Below are positions 50,891-59,531 of a DNA stretch of 64,000 nt, one piece after another. The notes under the pieces are model-generated. The model searched no databases. It was not told where the DNA came from and saw only the letters and a list, made by a program, of their open reading frames with translations. The DNA lies in assembly GCA_050297015.1 (NCBI GenBank), contig JBNKRZ010000005.1, positions 229,624-293,623 on the forward strand, written 5' to 3'. Within the stretch, counting starts at the first letter, position 1. Each line of letters begins with the position of its first letter. Position numbers and translations under genes: made by a program. This DNA comes from JACKJA01 sp050297015 (lineage in GTDB: Bacteria; Pseudomonadota; Alphaproteobacteria; Micavibrionales; Micavibrionaceae).

Positions 50891-51636
50891 TAGCGCTTAT
50901 TCATCCATGCTTTAAGGATAATCAACGCAAAGCGCGGATTGTTTATAATATAACGCCGCCATACGCGCTTTGGTTCGCTAAGCAGACGGTGCAACCATTC
51001 AAGACCGTAAGCCTGCATCCATGCCGGCGCACGGCTTTTGGTGCCCGCATAAAAATCGAACACAGCCCCGATAGCCGCAGAAAAACCGACATCAAGATCG
51101 CCTTTATGGGCTTCCATCCACTTTTCTTGCTTTGGTGCCGTCATTCCCACCCACAAAACATCCGGTTTGGCCGCATTAACAACCTTGATCATGGCCGCAT
51201 TATCTTCGTCAGAGAATTCCGGTTTAAAGGGAGGAGAGAGAGTCCCTGCAATTTTTATCGCTGGGAAATCTTTTTGAAGGCGTGTGGCCATTTTATCCAA
51301 AACAGCTTGAGATGATCCCAGGAAAAAGTAAGAAACGCCGCCTTTTTCTTGCGCTAGTTCCGATACGGCATTAAAGAAATCATAACCGGATACACGCTCG
51401 GACACCTCTATACCCAAGGCGCGACCGGCCAGCACAACACTTGCCCCATCGGCAAGCAACATATCCGCATTCATCAATGCCCCGGAAAATGCCGCATCAT
51501 CCTGTGCTACGCATGTTGAATGCGCGTTTATTGTTGCCACGACTTTGCGCCGTTGCTCAATAAGTTCCATCGCCGCTTTGGCTGTGTCTTTGATACCAAG
51601 TGTGTTCAGTGAATATTGTAAGAAAGGTTTGCTCAT
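50890..51636 (-). CDS. WecG/TagA/CpsF-family glycosyltransferase (GT26)
   Basis: 248 aa. Recognised by NAHSTCVAQDDAAFSGALMNADMLLADGASVVLAGRALG, then YFFLGSSQAVLDKMATRLQKDF, PDVLWVGMTAPKQEKWMEAHK and AIGAVFDFYAGTKSRAPAWMQAYGLEWLHRLLSEPKRVWRRY. It transfers a ManNAc- or ManNAcA-type sugar to a lipid-linked acceptor. It lies 6 nt after the flippase gene and overlaps the GT4 gene. Confidence 0.93.
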   Translation of the reverse strand: MSKPFLQYSLNTLGIKDTAKAAMELIEQRRKVVATINAHSTCVAQDDAAFSGALMNADMLLADGASVVLAGRALGIEVSERVSGYDFFNAVSELAQEKGGVSYFFLGSSQAVLDKMATRLQKDFPAIKIAGTLSPPFKPEFSDEDNAAMIKVVNAAKPDVLWVGMTAPKQEKWMEAHKGDLDVGFSAAIGAVFDFYAGTKSRAPAWMQAYGLEWLHRLLSEPKRVWRRYIINNPRFALIILKAWMNKR

Positions 51637-51642
51637 AAAATT

Positions 51643-53073
51643 CTATTCCTTGAGAGTTTTAAATTTTGTGTAAAAATCTTTTATCTGGTCTATGAAGAAG
51701 AAAATCACAACAGATGTGTAGGTAACGCCGCCAATACAAATCATTGCGATTAAAGATAAAATATCATTATTCAAATATGGCGATATAATTATCAAAATAC
51801 TAACCATTATTCCACAAGCCATAATTACGGGCCAGAGTTTGGCATAATCAACGAATAAGTTGAAAGACAATATTTTTTTCAAGGCAATCGTATAAATGAT
51901 GCTCCCGGTAAGCATTGCCGCGCTATACCCAATGGCTACGAATAAAAGACTATGTTGGGATAAGAAAAGGCAAAGAAGTATAGATAAAGCAGAGGTGAAT
52001 ATATTTACATTTAAGAAAGTTCCCATAGCATTATGAGCCCGAAAGGCGCTGCTGATAATTCTTGTAAAAGCCAAAGCAATAGCGCTGAATAAAATGACTC
52101 GCAATATAACGATCGCGTCCAGCCATTCCGGACCAAATAATAGCGGTATCATAAGCGGTGCAATAACGGCCAACCCGGTGACGCTGGGGAATAGAAATAA
52201 TCCTAAGCATGTCACCAATCCCGATAAAATTTTAGCTTGCTCTTTCGTGTCATTTTTTAGTGCAGAAAGCGTTGGAAAGGCAACATTGTAAAAAGGAGAA
52301 AATACGATCTCGCATAAGGCAGCGGTAATTCTTGTCGCAAAAGCATATAATCCAACCGCTTCGACAGATAAGAATAGACCTATAAAAATACGGGGAAGAT
52401 GTTCTTGCGCATATATAGCAAAATATGATCCCGAGGTTTTAAACCCGGGGAAGAAGATATCCTTTATACTTTTAAAATCAAATTGCAGTTTAGGATACCA
52501 ATGACAAAAACTCCACAAGACAACATTTATCACAATAAAATATGTAATTTGCTGAAGAACTATTGCCATTGCACCAAAGCCATGCAAGGCCAGCGTGACA
52601 CCAACCACGCCGCCTGAAACAGTTGCTATTAATGTACGTAAAGCCGGAATTTTAAAATTCATCGCTTGTGCATATAAAGCATTGGGGAGTGCTGACATCC
52701 CCAACAAAACCGGAACAATAGAAAAAATAATCAACAAATCAAAAAGCCGCGGCTGATCAAATAAAAGAGCCACAGGATAGGCCAGCGCTATTCCCAATAA
52801 ACTGAAAAACAGGCCACAACCCACGGCTCCCCAGAACGCCGTAGATAAAATAATATCATCCTTGTGACGTTTACTCACCACACCGTCAAGGATAAAACAA
52901 AACAAGGTCGTAACAAAACCTACATAAGTCATACAAATGGAAACCAGACCATATTCCTCTGGCCCGACTATCTTTGCCACCACCGCAAAAACGAACAAAG
53001 AGGCTATCTGCGCCCCCCCTTTTTCAAGGAAGGACCAAAAAACGCCCGTGGCTGTTTTGCGATGAATGCTCAT
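51643..53073 (-). CDS. Polysaccharide flippase (Wzx/MOP family)
   Basis: 476 aa, about 14 hydrophobic helices. The N-terminal TATGVFWSFLEKGGAQIASLFVFAVVAKIVGPEEYGL is the family signature, followed by FSIVPVLLGMSALPNALYAQAMNFKIP in the middle. It moves lipid-linked repeat units across the inner membrane. Shares its first base with the end of the GT2 gene (53073). Confidence 0.92.
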   Translation of the reverse strand: MSIHRKTATGVFWSFLEKGGAQIASLFVFAVVAKIVGPEEYGLVSICMTYVGFVTTLFCFILDGVVSKRHKDDIILSTAFWGAVGCGLFFSLLGIALAYPVALLFDQPRLFDLLIIFSIVPVLLGMSALPNALYAQAMNFKIPALRTLIATVSGGVVGVTLALHGFGAMAIVLQQITYFIVINVVLWSFCHWYPKLQFDFKSIKDIFFPGFKTSGSYFAIYAQEHLPRIFIGLFLSVEAVGLYAFATRITAALCEIVFSPFYNVAFPTLSALKNDTKEQAKILSGLVTCLGLFLFPSVTGLAVIAPLMIPLLFGPEWLDAIVILRVILFSAIALAFTRIISSAFRAHNAMGTFLNVNIFTSALSILLCLFLSQHSLLFVAIGYSAAMLTGSIIYTIALKKILSFNLFVDYAKLWPVIMACGIMVSILIIISPYLNNDILSLIAMICIGGVTYTSVVIFFFIDQIKDFYTKFKTLKE

Positions 53074-54086
53074 TATTTACCATCACCTATCAATTCATTG
53101 ATGTAATCAATTGTTACGCCGGCCCCGGATAACAGTCTTTCCCCGCGGTGTTTTGCCCTTAATGCCGCATAATGAAACAAAATTTTATCGTAAAGTTTTG
53201 TCCCAAGAATGAATGAAAGAGAAATCTTGGCCAGATCTTTGCCAACTTTCTTCGTCAAACGGACTTTGGCGATGAAATACTTTATCGCATATCTTTTCCG
53301 TCCCCATTTGGTGAAACGTATAAAAAACAGGGAATACAAAAGAGGCAACATGATCTCGCGATCTTCTTTTGGTTGCAGTTTGTATAAAGAACAAAGCGCT
53401 AATATCTGCTTACGGTGCTTTGCCGTATATGTTGGCAACGGATTGGTTGTCGGAGACCTATACAGCATAAGCGGTTTGGCAATCGTTTCAATAGGACCAA
53501 GCGTAGAAAGACGCAGCCAGAAGCCATAATCATGGCTGCCATTTATGGGGGGATAGCCTCCTACGCTATCCGCAGCAGATTTCCTTACACATATAGCACT
53601 GCTTCCTCCCAATATATTTCCCTTACTGAGCAACGCCTCACGAGAAACAGGCGCGGTAACAATATGCGCTCTATACGGAATTAAATTATACATACACCAG
53701 AAAAAACCGATGGCGCAGGCTGGAACGTCTTCTGAGGCGTTTTCCCAGAATTTTGCCATTTCTTCTAAAGCATTTGGCAAATAGCAATCATCCGAATCTA
53801 TGATCGCTATAAACTCTCCCGAAGCATGCTTCATCGCTCTATTCAGAGAATATGCGCCACCTTTGTTAACCTCGTTTCTCAATACGACAAGATTAACGCC
53901 TTCAGGCGGTGGGGGGAGCATATCATTTGTAAGAGGGCAGTCCGAAGCATCGTCAACGATCACGATTTCTTTGGGAAGGTGGGTTTGTTTATAGATGCTT
54001 AGAACAGTTTGTCTTGTTTCAATAAGCCTGTCTTTTGTCGGAATAACCACCGAAAAACTGATAAATTTATTTTTCATTTGTCCCAA
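53073..54086 (-). CDS. Glycosyltransferase, GT2 family
   Basis: 337 aa. ISFSVVIPTKDRLIETRQTVLSI at the N terminus, then IVIVDDASDCPLT with the nucleotide-binding Asp pair, FIAIIDSDDCYLPNALEEM (the DxD-type motif) and GSHDYGFWLRLSTLG before the acceptor end. Inverting GT-A enzyme, probably the first assembly step encoded in the leftward operon (GT2, flippase, WecG-type, GT4). The start may be ATG 54086 or the ATG encoding the Met of MKNKF three codons later. Confidence 0.9.
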   Translation of the reverse strand: MGQMKNKFISFSVVIPTKDRLIETRQTVLSIYKQTHLPKEIVIVDDASDCPLTNDMLPPPPEGVNLVVLRNEVNKGGAYSLNRAMKHASGEFIAIIDSDDCYLPNALEEMAKFWENASEDVPACAIGFFWCMYNLIPYRAHIVTAPVSREALLSKGNILGGSSAICVRKSAADSVGGYPPINGSHDYGFWLRLSTLGPIETIAKPLMLYRSPTTNPLPTYTAKHRKQILALCSLYKLQPKEDREIMLPLLYSLFFIRFTKWGRKRYAIKYFIAKVRLTKKVGKDLAKISLSFILGTKLYDKILFHYAALRAKHRGERLLSGAGVTIDYINELIGDGK

Positions 54087-54397
54087 TCCTTCACAGGTTT
54101 TTAAAATTTATCTTTTCGTTGACACTTTTTTCAATCAATAGATAACCGGATGAGTGGTCTCTTCCCAACTATCATGCTTACTCTGTTTCGCTTGTAAGCG
54201 TTATTTTCGTAGACGCAGCTATACTTTCAAGCGCACAATGATGCAACTTTTTTATAAAAATAAAGCAAAACGATTATAATTTTCATAGTGAAACGGTTTG
54301 CGTTCCCATGAGTATTGGCCTATCTGTTTGCTTTAGATACATGTGACTACAGTATCTAAAAGAATTGCACCTAATTAATGGAGTCCTGGCCCTGATT
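54087..54397. other. A+T-rich intergenic region upstream of the GT2 operon
   Basis: No gene seen in 311 bp. It contains TTGACA at 54119-54124 and other promoter-like A+T tracts on both strands, without a convincing -10, and the repeat at 54335-54358. Confidence 0.5.
54335..54358 (-). repeat. Solo terminal-repeat copy, inverted
   Basis: Reads on the minus strand tagatactgtagtcacatgt, 20 bp identical to the end of the MITE at 11802-11969. It also forms a small hairpin by itself (tagatac 54335-54341 with gtatcta 54352-54358). It faces the copy at 45460-45473. Confidence 0.7.
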
Positions 54398-54589
54398 ATG
54401 AATATAAGATTGCTTAAGAAAATTGTTATTATACTGATATTGATTATCGTATATTTAATCAGCACAGTGCCTATAGGCTTGTTCTTATATTCCCTGAAAT
54501 CAAATAATGGAATTGATATATTCAATAAAACAGGTTTTCACAGCTATATTCATTGCTTAAACGAAGAAGCGCAAAAGATAGGAAAGTAG
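54398..54589 (+). CDS. Possible small membrane protein
   Basis: 63 aa from ATG 54398 (MNIRLLKKIVIILILIIVYL). A basic start, one long hydrophobic helix (about 8-32), and a charged tail ending EEAQKIGK. The ribosome-binding site is weak (ggag lies about 14 nt upstream). It stands alone between the EPS operon and the AsmA-like gene. It may be real, but chance is possible in A+T-rich DNA. Confidence 0.4.
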   Translation: MNIRLLKKIVIILILIIVYLISTVPIGLFLYSLKSNNGIDIFNKTGFHSYIHCLNEEAQKIGK

Positions 54590-54713
54590 TTTTTTATATC
54601 ATTGCAAAACCAATCGGAGTCGGTCGTGTGATATGGGGGGTTATCACCAACATTCAAAGACCTCATAGCAGCCGCTTCTTTCTTTCTCTGTAAACAAATT
54701 CTATAACGATAGA

Positions 54714-57700
54714 ATGAGTAAAAAAATCCATATTATTGGGAAGCATGCTCTTTTGCTTTGTCTGGAGGGGGTGGCTGTTCTTGCGTTGCTGGTTTTATTG
54801 GCCGGTGGCGTTTTGGTTTGGCGGCTTGGCTCCGGTCCTTTGGATGTCGGTTTTGCCCGTGAGTATATTGAAGATTCATTATATGATTTTTCGACAGGTT
54901 ATAGTGTTGCGTTGAATACGGTCGGTTTGGTATGGCCGGATACCAGCGGCCCGGTGATGCTTGATTTAGGCGGTATGCAGCTTTTAAAAGATGGCCAGCC
55001 CGTTCTCGAAATCGAAAAAGTTGCTTTAGGTTTGGCAGGTATGCCGCTTTTGACCGGCAGTGTGGAGCCGTCTCATATTATTTTAACCGGCCCCTCTCTA
55101 CGGCTTATACGTAATGAAGATAATCAGGTTACTCTGGGGGTTGAGGGCGAGACTTTTACGCGTTCTGAGACGGAGAATGCCGCGCCGGAATCTGAAAGCG
55201 CGTTAATGCGGATTGTTCATCGCTTATCTCAATCGCAGGACGGCAGCGGCGAAGCCTCGCCACTCGATCATTTGCAAAGCCTTGAAATCAAGGATGCCCG
55301 CATGGTGATGGAAGACCATGTTTTGGGCATTACATGGTTTTTGCCTCACTTGGATACATTGTTTTCGCGGGATGATGCCGGACTGGTTGTCAGTTTTGCT
55401 ATAGATTTGCCGGGGGGGCACGATCAGGCGTCGAATATTCGGGCAGACATTGTTTACACACGCAACAGTGATGATTTCAAATTTCATGCGCATGTGCAGG
55501 ATTTTGACCCTCATATTATCTCTCGCAAGATCGAAGCGCTGGCGATGCTTAACGATCATGATGTGACGGTAAATGGCGATATTTATGCCGTGCTTGATTC
55601 CGAATTCCGGATTAAAACGGCGCAGCTTTCTCTTGTATCGGATGAAGGGGTACTTTCTTTGCCGGATCTTTACGATGAGCCGCTCCCTTATGAGCAAATC
55701 GTTTTTGATGCCGGCTACGATTATGAAAGTGGTGTGGCCAGTCTTGATAAATTTTCTATGACGGCGCGGGACGTTACGGTCGCTCTTTCAACAAAGGCGC
55801 GCTACGATAGGGAAAAGAACGCTCTTGACGCGCCTGTCTTACTGGCGATTGATGATTTGCCGCAGGAGCGCATAGCGGCTCTTTGGCCTGATACTTTGCG
55901 GGGGCTTCCGGTTGAGGCATGGCTCACGCAGCGTTTATCAAAGGGACGGCTGCACGATATTGCCGTGCGTTTTGATGTGTCCGCGCAGCGCAGTGAAGAA
56001 GAAAGTTGGATTATCGCCGCGAACAATATTACGGCTGATTTTGGCCTGACAGATATGGATGTTGACTATCGTGCGCCCTTGATGCCTGTGAAGGCGGCAA
56101 CGGGGAAGGGGCATTTTTCCGGTGATGTTCTGGCTATTGATATAGCCAAAGGAAAACTGGCAGACATGGCTGTAACGGCGGGGCGTGTGGAAATCGACCA
56201 TATCATCGGCGATGGTGTTGGGGAGGCCAATATTGATGTGGCCCTCAATGGACCGTTGCGTGATGTGTTTAAGTATATCGGGCCGGAACCGATCGGGATG
56301 AGTGCGGAAAAGCTTGGCTTTGATCCCGCACAGGTCGACGGCCGCGCCGCGCTGGATATCAATGTTAATTTCCCGACCAGCAAGGATTTGAGAGCCGAGC
56401 AAGTCAAAGTCACGGTTAAGGGGACTTTGAATGATGTTCTTTTGCCGGGTGTGGTCAAGGATATGGCCTTGACGGGTGGCCCGTTGGCTTTGACGGTCAA
56501 GGGGGGAACAGCCTCGCTGAAGGGAAATGGGGTGCTTGACGGGCGGCCTGTGGCTTTGACGTGGGAGCAATATCTGGACCTTGACGGTGCGCCTTACGAC
56601 AGCCGGATTACGGCGCAGATGAAGGCCGATTTTGATTTTCGCCAAAAGTTGGGAATAGGGCTCGAAGATTGGGTGGCTGGTGTTTTGCCGGTTGATGTCA
56701 CTTATACCTCTTTTGTTGACGGGCGTGCTGAGGCTCATGTGAAGGCTGATTTGGCACCGGCGGTTTTGATGATAAAGCCGTTTGATTTTGAAAAGCCTGT
56801 GGGAACGTCGGGGACGGCGACATGTAAGGTTTTCTTTAATCGCGGGGCCGTGCGAGAAATTCGTGATTTGACGATTGAATCGCCAGCCGTTCGTTTGTCA
56901 AAGGGGCGTTTTATTTTTACCGGGGCGGAGGAGCTCTCGCAAGGGGAGGTTCCACGGATTGTCTTTGGTGAAAACGATTTGAAGCTAGAATTTGAGACGA
57001 CGCCCAGCGGCGCGCTAAAGATTGCCATTGATGGGGCTTTTATGGATGCGCAGCCCTTTTTAAACAAACGTAAGGGGGTGGAGCCGTATGACGGGCCGCC
57101 GCTTTTGGCTTCGGTGAATGTCGACCGGATGCGCACGCACCCCGCGCGATTGGTGGAGCGCGCAAAAATCTACCTCAACATGGCGGATAACGGTGATGTT
57201 CATCAATTGGAAATGGATGCCGTGGCGGGGAAGGGCGATGTTTATTTCCGCTTTAAACCTGATGACTCCGGAAAAATGATGGTGCGCTTTGAGGCGGATG
57301 ATGCCGGAGCCGCTCTGCGGGCGTTTGATGTTTATGAGAATATCGAGGGGGGAACCTTTATTTTGTATGGGGAAGCGCCCGATTTGAAACGAAATAAAAC
57401 GCTGGTCGGTACAGCCAGCCTTAAAGATTTTCACGTAACGCAAGCGCCGGTTCTGGCACGGCTACTGAGCGGTTTGGGGCCGACAGGTGTGCCGCAATTG
57501 CTGAGCAACGATGGTATTTATTTCGGTCAGTTGGAAGCCGATTTTGAATGGTATATCAAAAACAAGGGCGATCTTTATTTGATCCGCGACGGGCGCACGT
57601 CGGGATCTTCGCTGGGTTTAACGTTTGACGGCCAGATCGACAAGGCCGCCGCAACCATTGATATGAGCGGCACCATCGTGCCGATGTCGATGTTGAACGA

Positions 57701-57872
57701 GCTGGTTGGTAATATTCCGATTATTGGCCGAATATTATCCGGCGGGCAGGGCAGCGCTTTGTTCGCGGCAACTTATACGGTTAAGGGTGATGCCGAAGAG
57801 CCGGAGATTACCGTCAATCCGCTATCTGTCCTTGCGCCGGGGATCGTGCGTAAGGTTCTGTTCGAGGAATAA
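54714..57872 (+). CDS. AsmA/YhdP-like (DUF3971) envelope protein
   Basis: 1052 aa. One N-terminal membrane anchor (LLLCLEGVAVLALLVLLAGGVLVWRL), then a long periplasmic region of repeating beta strands. Hallmarks of the YhdP/AsmA-like group: NTVGLVWPDTSGPVMLDLGGMQLL near the start (DUF3971), and the C-terminal AsmA_2-type part with LGPTGVPQLLSNDGIYFGQLEADF and SLGLTFDGQIDKAAATIDMSGTIVPMSMLNELVGNIPIIGRIL. Such proteins bridge inner and outer membrane and help phospholipid transport. The function for this member is inferred. Convergent with tyrS, 3 bp apart. Confidence 0.86.
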   Translation: MSKKIHIIGKHALLLCLEGVAVLALLVLLAGGVLVWRLGSGPLDVGFAREYIEDSLYDFSTGYSVALNTVGLVWPDTSGPVMLDLGGMQLLKDGQPVLEIEKVALGLAGMPLLTGSVEPSHIILTGPSLRLIRNEDNQVTLGVEGETFTRSETENAAPESESALMRIVHRLSQSQDGSGEASPLDHLQSLEIKDARMVMEDHVLGITWFLPHLDTLFSRDDAGLVVSFAIDLPGGHDQASNIRADIVYTRNSDDFKFHAHVQDFDPHIISRKIEALAMLNDHDVTVNGDIYAVLDSEFRIKTAQLSLVSDEGVLSLPDLYDEPLPYEQIVFDAGYDYESGVASLDKFSMTARDVTVALSTKARYDREKNALDAPVLLAIDDLPQERIAALWPDTLRGLPVEAWLTQRLSKGRLHDIAVRFDVSAQRSEEESWIIAANNITADFGLTDMDVDYRAPLMPVKAATGKGHFSGDVLAIDIAKGKLADMAVTAGRVEIDHIIGDGVGEANIDVALNGPLRDVFKYIGPEPIGMSAEKLGFDPAQVDGRAALDINVNFPTSKDLRAEQVKVTVKGTLNDVLLPGVVKDMALTGGPLALTVKGGTASLKGNGVLDGRPVALTWEQYLDLDGAPYDSRITAQMKADFDFRQKLGIGLEDWVAGVLPVDVTYTSFVDGRAEAHVKADLAPAVLMIKPFDFEKPVGTSGTATCKVFFNRGAVREIRDLTIESPAVRLSKGRFIFTGAEELSQGEVPRIVFGENDLKLEFETTPSGALKIAIDGAFMDAQPFLNKRKGVEPYDGPPLLASVNVDRMRTHPARLVERAKIYLNMADNGDVHQLEMDAVAGKGDVYFRFKPDDSGKMMVRFEADDAGAALRAFDVYENIEGGTFILYGEAPDLKRNKTLVGTASLKDFHVTQAPVLARLLSGLGPTGVPQLLSNDGIYFGQLEADFEWYIKNKGDLYLIRDGRTSGSSLGLTFDGQIDKAAATIDMSGTIVPMSMLNELVGNIPIIGRILSGGQGSALFAATYTVKGDAEEPEITVNPLSVLAPGIVRKVLFEE

Positions 57873-57875
57873 AAA

Positions 57876-59132
57876 TTACTTTACCCGCACCAGCGCGTGT
57901 TTTTTCTTGGATGTTGAGATTTTGACGTAGCCGTCCGGGGTCATATCGCCCATCGTAATGGCAAAGCCAGAATCGGTGACCGGGTTATCATTGACCTTGG
58001 CCCCGCCTTGTTCGACGATCCGGCGCGCTTCCCCCTTTGATTTGGTTAGACCCGCTGTGCAGGTTACTTCAACAAAGGGAATGCCCTGTTCGAGGGCGCG
58101 GCCATCGACTTCAATGCTTGGCAAATCATCGCCGACACTGCCTTGTTCAAAGACTTTTTGGGCGGTGGCTGCGGCGTCTTGCGCGGCTTGTTCGCCGTGG
58201 CAGAGTTTTGTTGCTTCAAAAGCGAGAACCTTTTTGGCTTCGTTGATCTCCTGTCCTTGCAGGGCTTCGAGTTTTTCAATCTCCGCAATCGGCAGGACCG
58301 TAAAGCGCCGCAGAAGCGTACCGACCATGACATCCTCGACGTTGCGCCAATATTGGTAATAATCGTAAGGGGAGAGCATTTCTGCATTCAGCCACACGGC
58401 GCCGTTCTCCGTTTTGCCCATTTTCTTGCCGTCCGGCGTGGTCAGCAGCGGCGCGGTCAGGGCATAGAGGTCATAGCGGTGGGATTTGTGTCCTAGCTCA
58501 ACACCGTTAATGATATTGCCCCATTGGTCGGACCCGCCCATTTGCAGGATCGTGCCATAGCGTTTATGTAGTTCGACGAAGTCATAACCCTGCATGACCA
58601 TATAGTTGAACTCGAGCAATGACAGCGGGCTTTCCCGTTCGAGACGCTGCTTGACGCTTTCAAAGCTCAGCATCCGGTTAACGGTGAAATAGCGGCCGTA
58701 ATCGCGCAGGAATTCCAGATATTTCAACCCATCCAGCCAGTCATTATTATTGACCATCAGCGCATCCGTTTCCCCATCACCGTATTTCAGGAATTGAGTA
58801 AAACAGGTGCGGCGGATCGATTCCATGTTGGTTTCGATTGCTTCATCGTCGAGCAATTTGCGCTGTTCGTCCTTGAAAGACGGATCGCCGATTTTTGATG
58901 TGCCGCCGCCCATCAGGGTAATCGGCTTGTGCCCGCATTGCTGGAACCAATACAGCATCATAATGCCGGTCAGGTTGCCGACGTGCAGGGACTGCGCCGT
59001 CGCATCAAAGCCGATATAGGCGCTCTGCACGCCCTCGCACAGTTTTTTGTCCAGGGTTTCGAAATCGGAGCACTGATTTATAAAACCGCGCTCTTCTAGA
59101 ATATTTAAGAATTTTGATTTGTATTGAGTCAT
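57876..59132 (-). CDS. tyrS: Tyrosine-tRNA ligase
   Basis: 418-aa class I synthetase. The HIGH-type signature is SLHVGNLTGIMMLYWFQ (about residue 48), the KMSKS-type loop is KKMGKTENGAVW (about residue 230), and the tyrosine pocket includes QGYDFVELHKRYGTILQMGGSDQWGNI. The C-terminal S4 RNA-binding domain has GEARRIVEQGGAKVNDNPV. It charges the tRNA-Tyr of the kind found at 22455. A GIY-YIG gene follows upstream on the same strand with a 15-bp gap. Confidence 0.97.
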   Translation of the reverse strand: MTQYKSKFLNILEERGFINQCSDFETLDKKLCEGVQSAYIGFDATAQSLHVGNLTGIMMLYWFQQCGHKPITLMGGGTSKIGDPSFKDEQRKLLDDEAIETNMESIRRTCFTQFLKYGDGETDALMVNNNDWLDGLKYLEFLRDYGRYFTVNRMLSFESVKQRLERESPLSLLEFNYMVMQGYDFVELHKRYGTILQMGGSDQWGNIINGVELGHKSHRYDLYALTAPLLTTPDGKKMGKTENGAVWLNAEMLSPYDYYQYWRNVEDVMVGTLLRRFTVLPIAEIEKLEALQGQEINEAKKVLAFEATKLCHGEQAAQDAAATAQKVFEQGSVGDDLPSIEVDGRALEQGIPFVEVTCTAGLTKSKGEARRIVEQGGAKVNDNPVTDSGFAITMGDMTPDGYVKISTSKKKHALVRVK

Positions 59133-59145
59133 TATTTCTCTTTTT

Positions 59146-59171
59146 TGTCATTCTGAGCGGAGCGAAGAATC
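59146..59171 (+). repeat. Dispersed repeat unit, left flank of GIY-YIG gene
   Basis: tgtcattctgagcggagcga...gaatc, a unit of the family seen in polA. The GIY-YIG stop codon (minus strand TGA, 59148-59150) and its last residues are inside this unit. Confidence 0.8.
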
Positions 59172-59468
59172 TTTTTGCTGCCACTCATCAGTTAAATCTT
59201 TCCATTCGGAATTCATGTTATTTACAAGTTCATTCTTTCGTTTGCGTACCCAGCCTTTTATCTGTTTTTCGCGCTGTATGGCATCGTTTATATCAGAATA
59301 ATGTTCATAATAAACCAGTTTTGTCGCGTTATATTGTTTGGTGAATCCGGGAATTTTCTTCGTTTTGTGTTCGTAAGCACGCCGTTCCAGATTGTTGGTT
59401 ACGTCCGTGTATAAAACGCGGTGTGTATAATTGGTCATCATGTAAACGTAATAATTATGATCGGCCAT
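59148..59468 (-). CDS. Small GIY-YIG-domain protein flanked by inverted repeats
   Basis: 106 aa of the UPF0213/YhbQ-like GIY-YIG nuclease group. YYVYMMTNYTHRVLYTDVTNNLERRAYEHKTKK holds the domain start; the second motif, normally YIG, reads YTD, so the Gly is lost while the Arg and the His-Lys are kept. NATKLVYYEHYSDINDAIQREKQIKGWVRKRKNELV is the usual C-terminal part. The last residues (KDSSLRSE) are encoded by a dispersed repeat. Nuclease activity is uncertain because of the changed motif. Flanking repeats on both sides are inverted, suggesting repeat and gene move or spread together. Confidence 0.8.
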   Translation of the reverse strand: MADHNYYVYMMTNYTHRVLYTDVTNNLERRAYEHKTKKIPGFTKQYNATKLVYYEHYSDINDAIQREKQIKGWVRKRKNELVNNMNSEWKDLTDEWQQKDSSLRSE

Positions 59469-59474
59469 TTTATA

Positions 59475-59501
59475 GATCCTTCGCTAACGCTCAGGATGAC
59501 A
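59475..59501 (-). repeat. Dispersed repeat unit, right flank of GIY-YIG gene
   Basis: On the minus strand tgtcatcctgagcgttagcg...gatc, same family as 59146-59171 but inverted. It starts 7 bp before the GIY-YIG start. Confidence 0.8.
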
Positions 59502-59531
59502 GAGTTGAAATTGTATTGTAAGACGTTAAGC

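Noticed and set aside
55938..56738. 266-aa minus-strand frame over the AsmA-like gene
   Set aside because: Shadow frame; the plus strand encodes a complete AsmA/YhdP-like protein.
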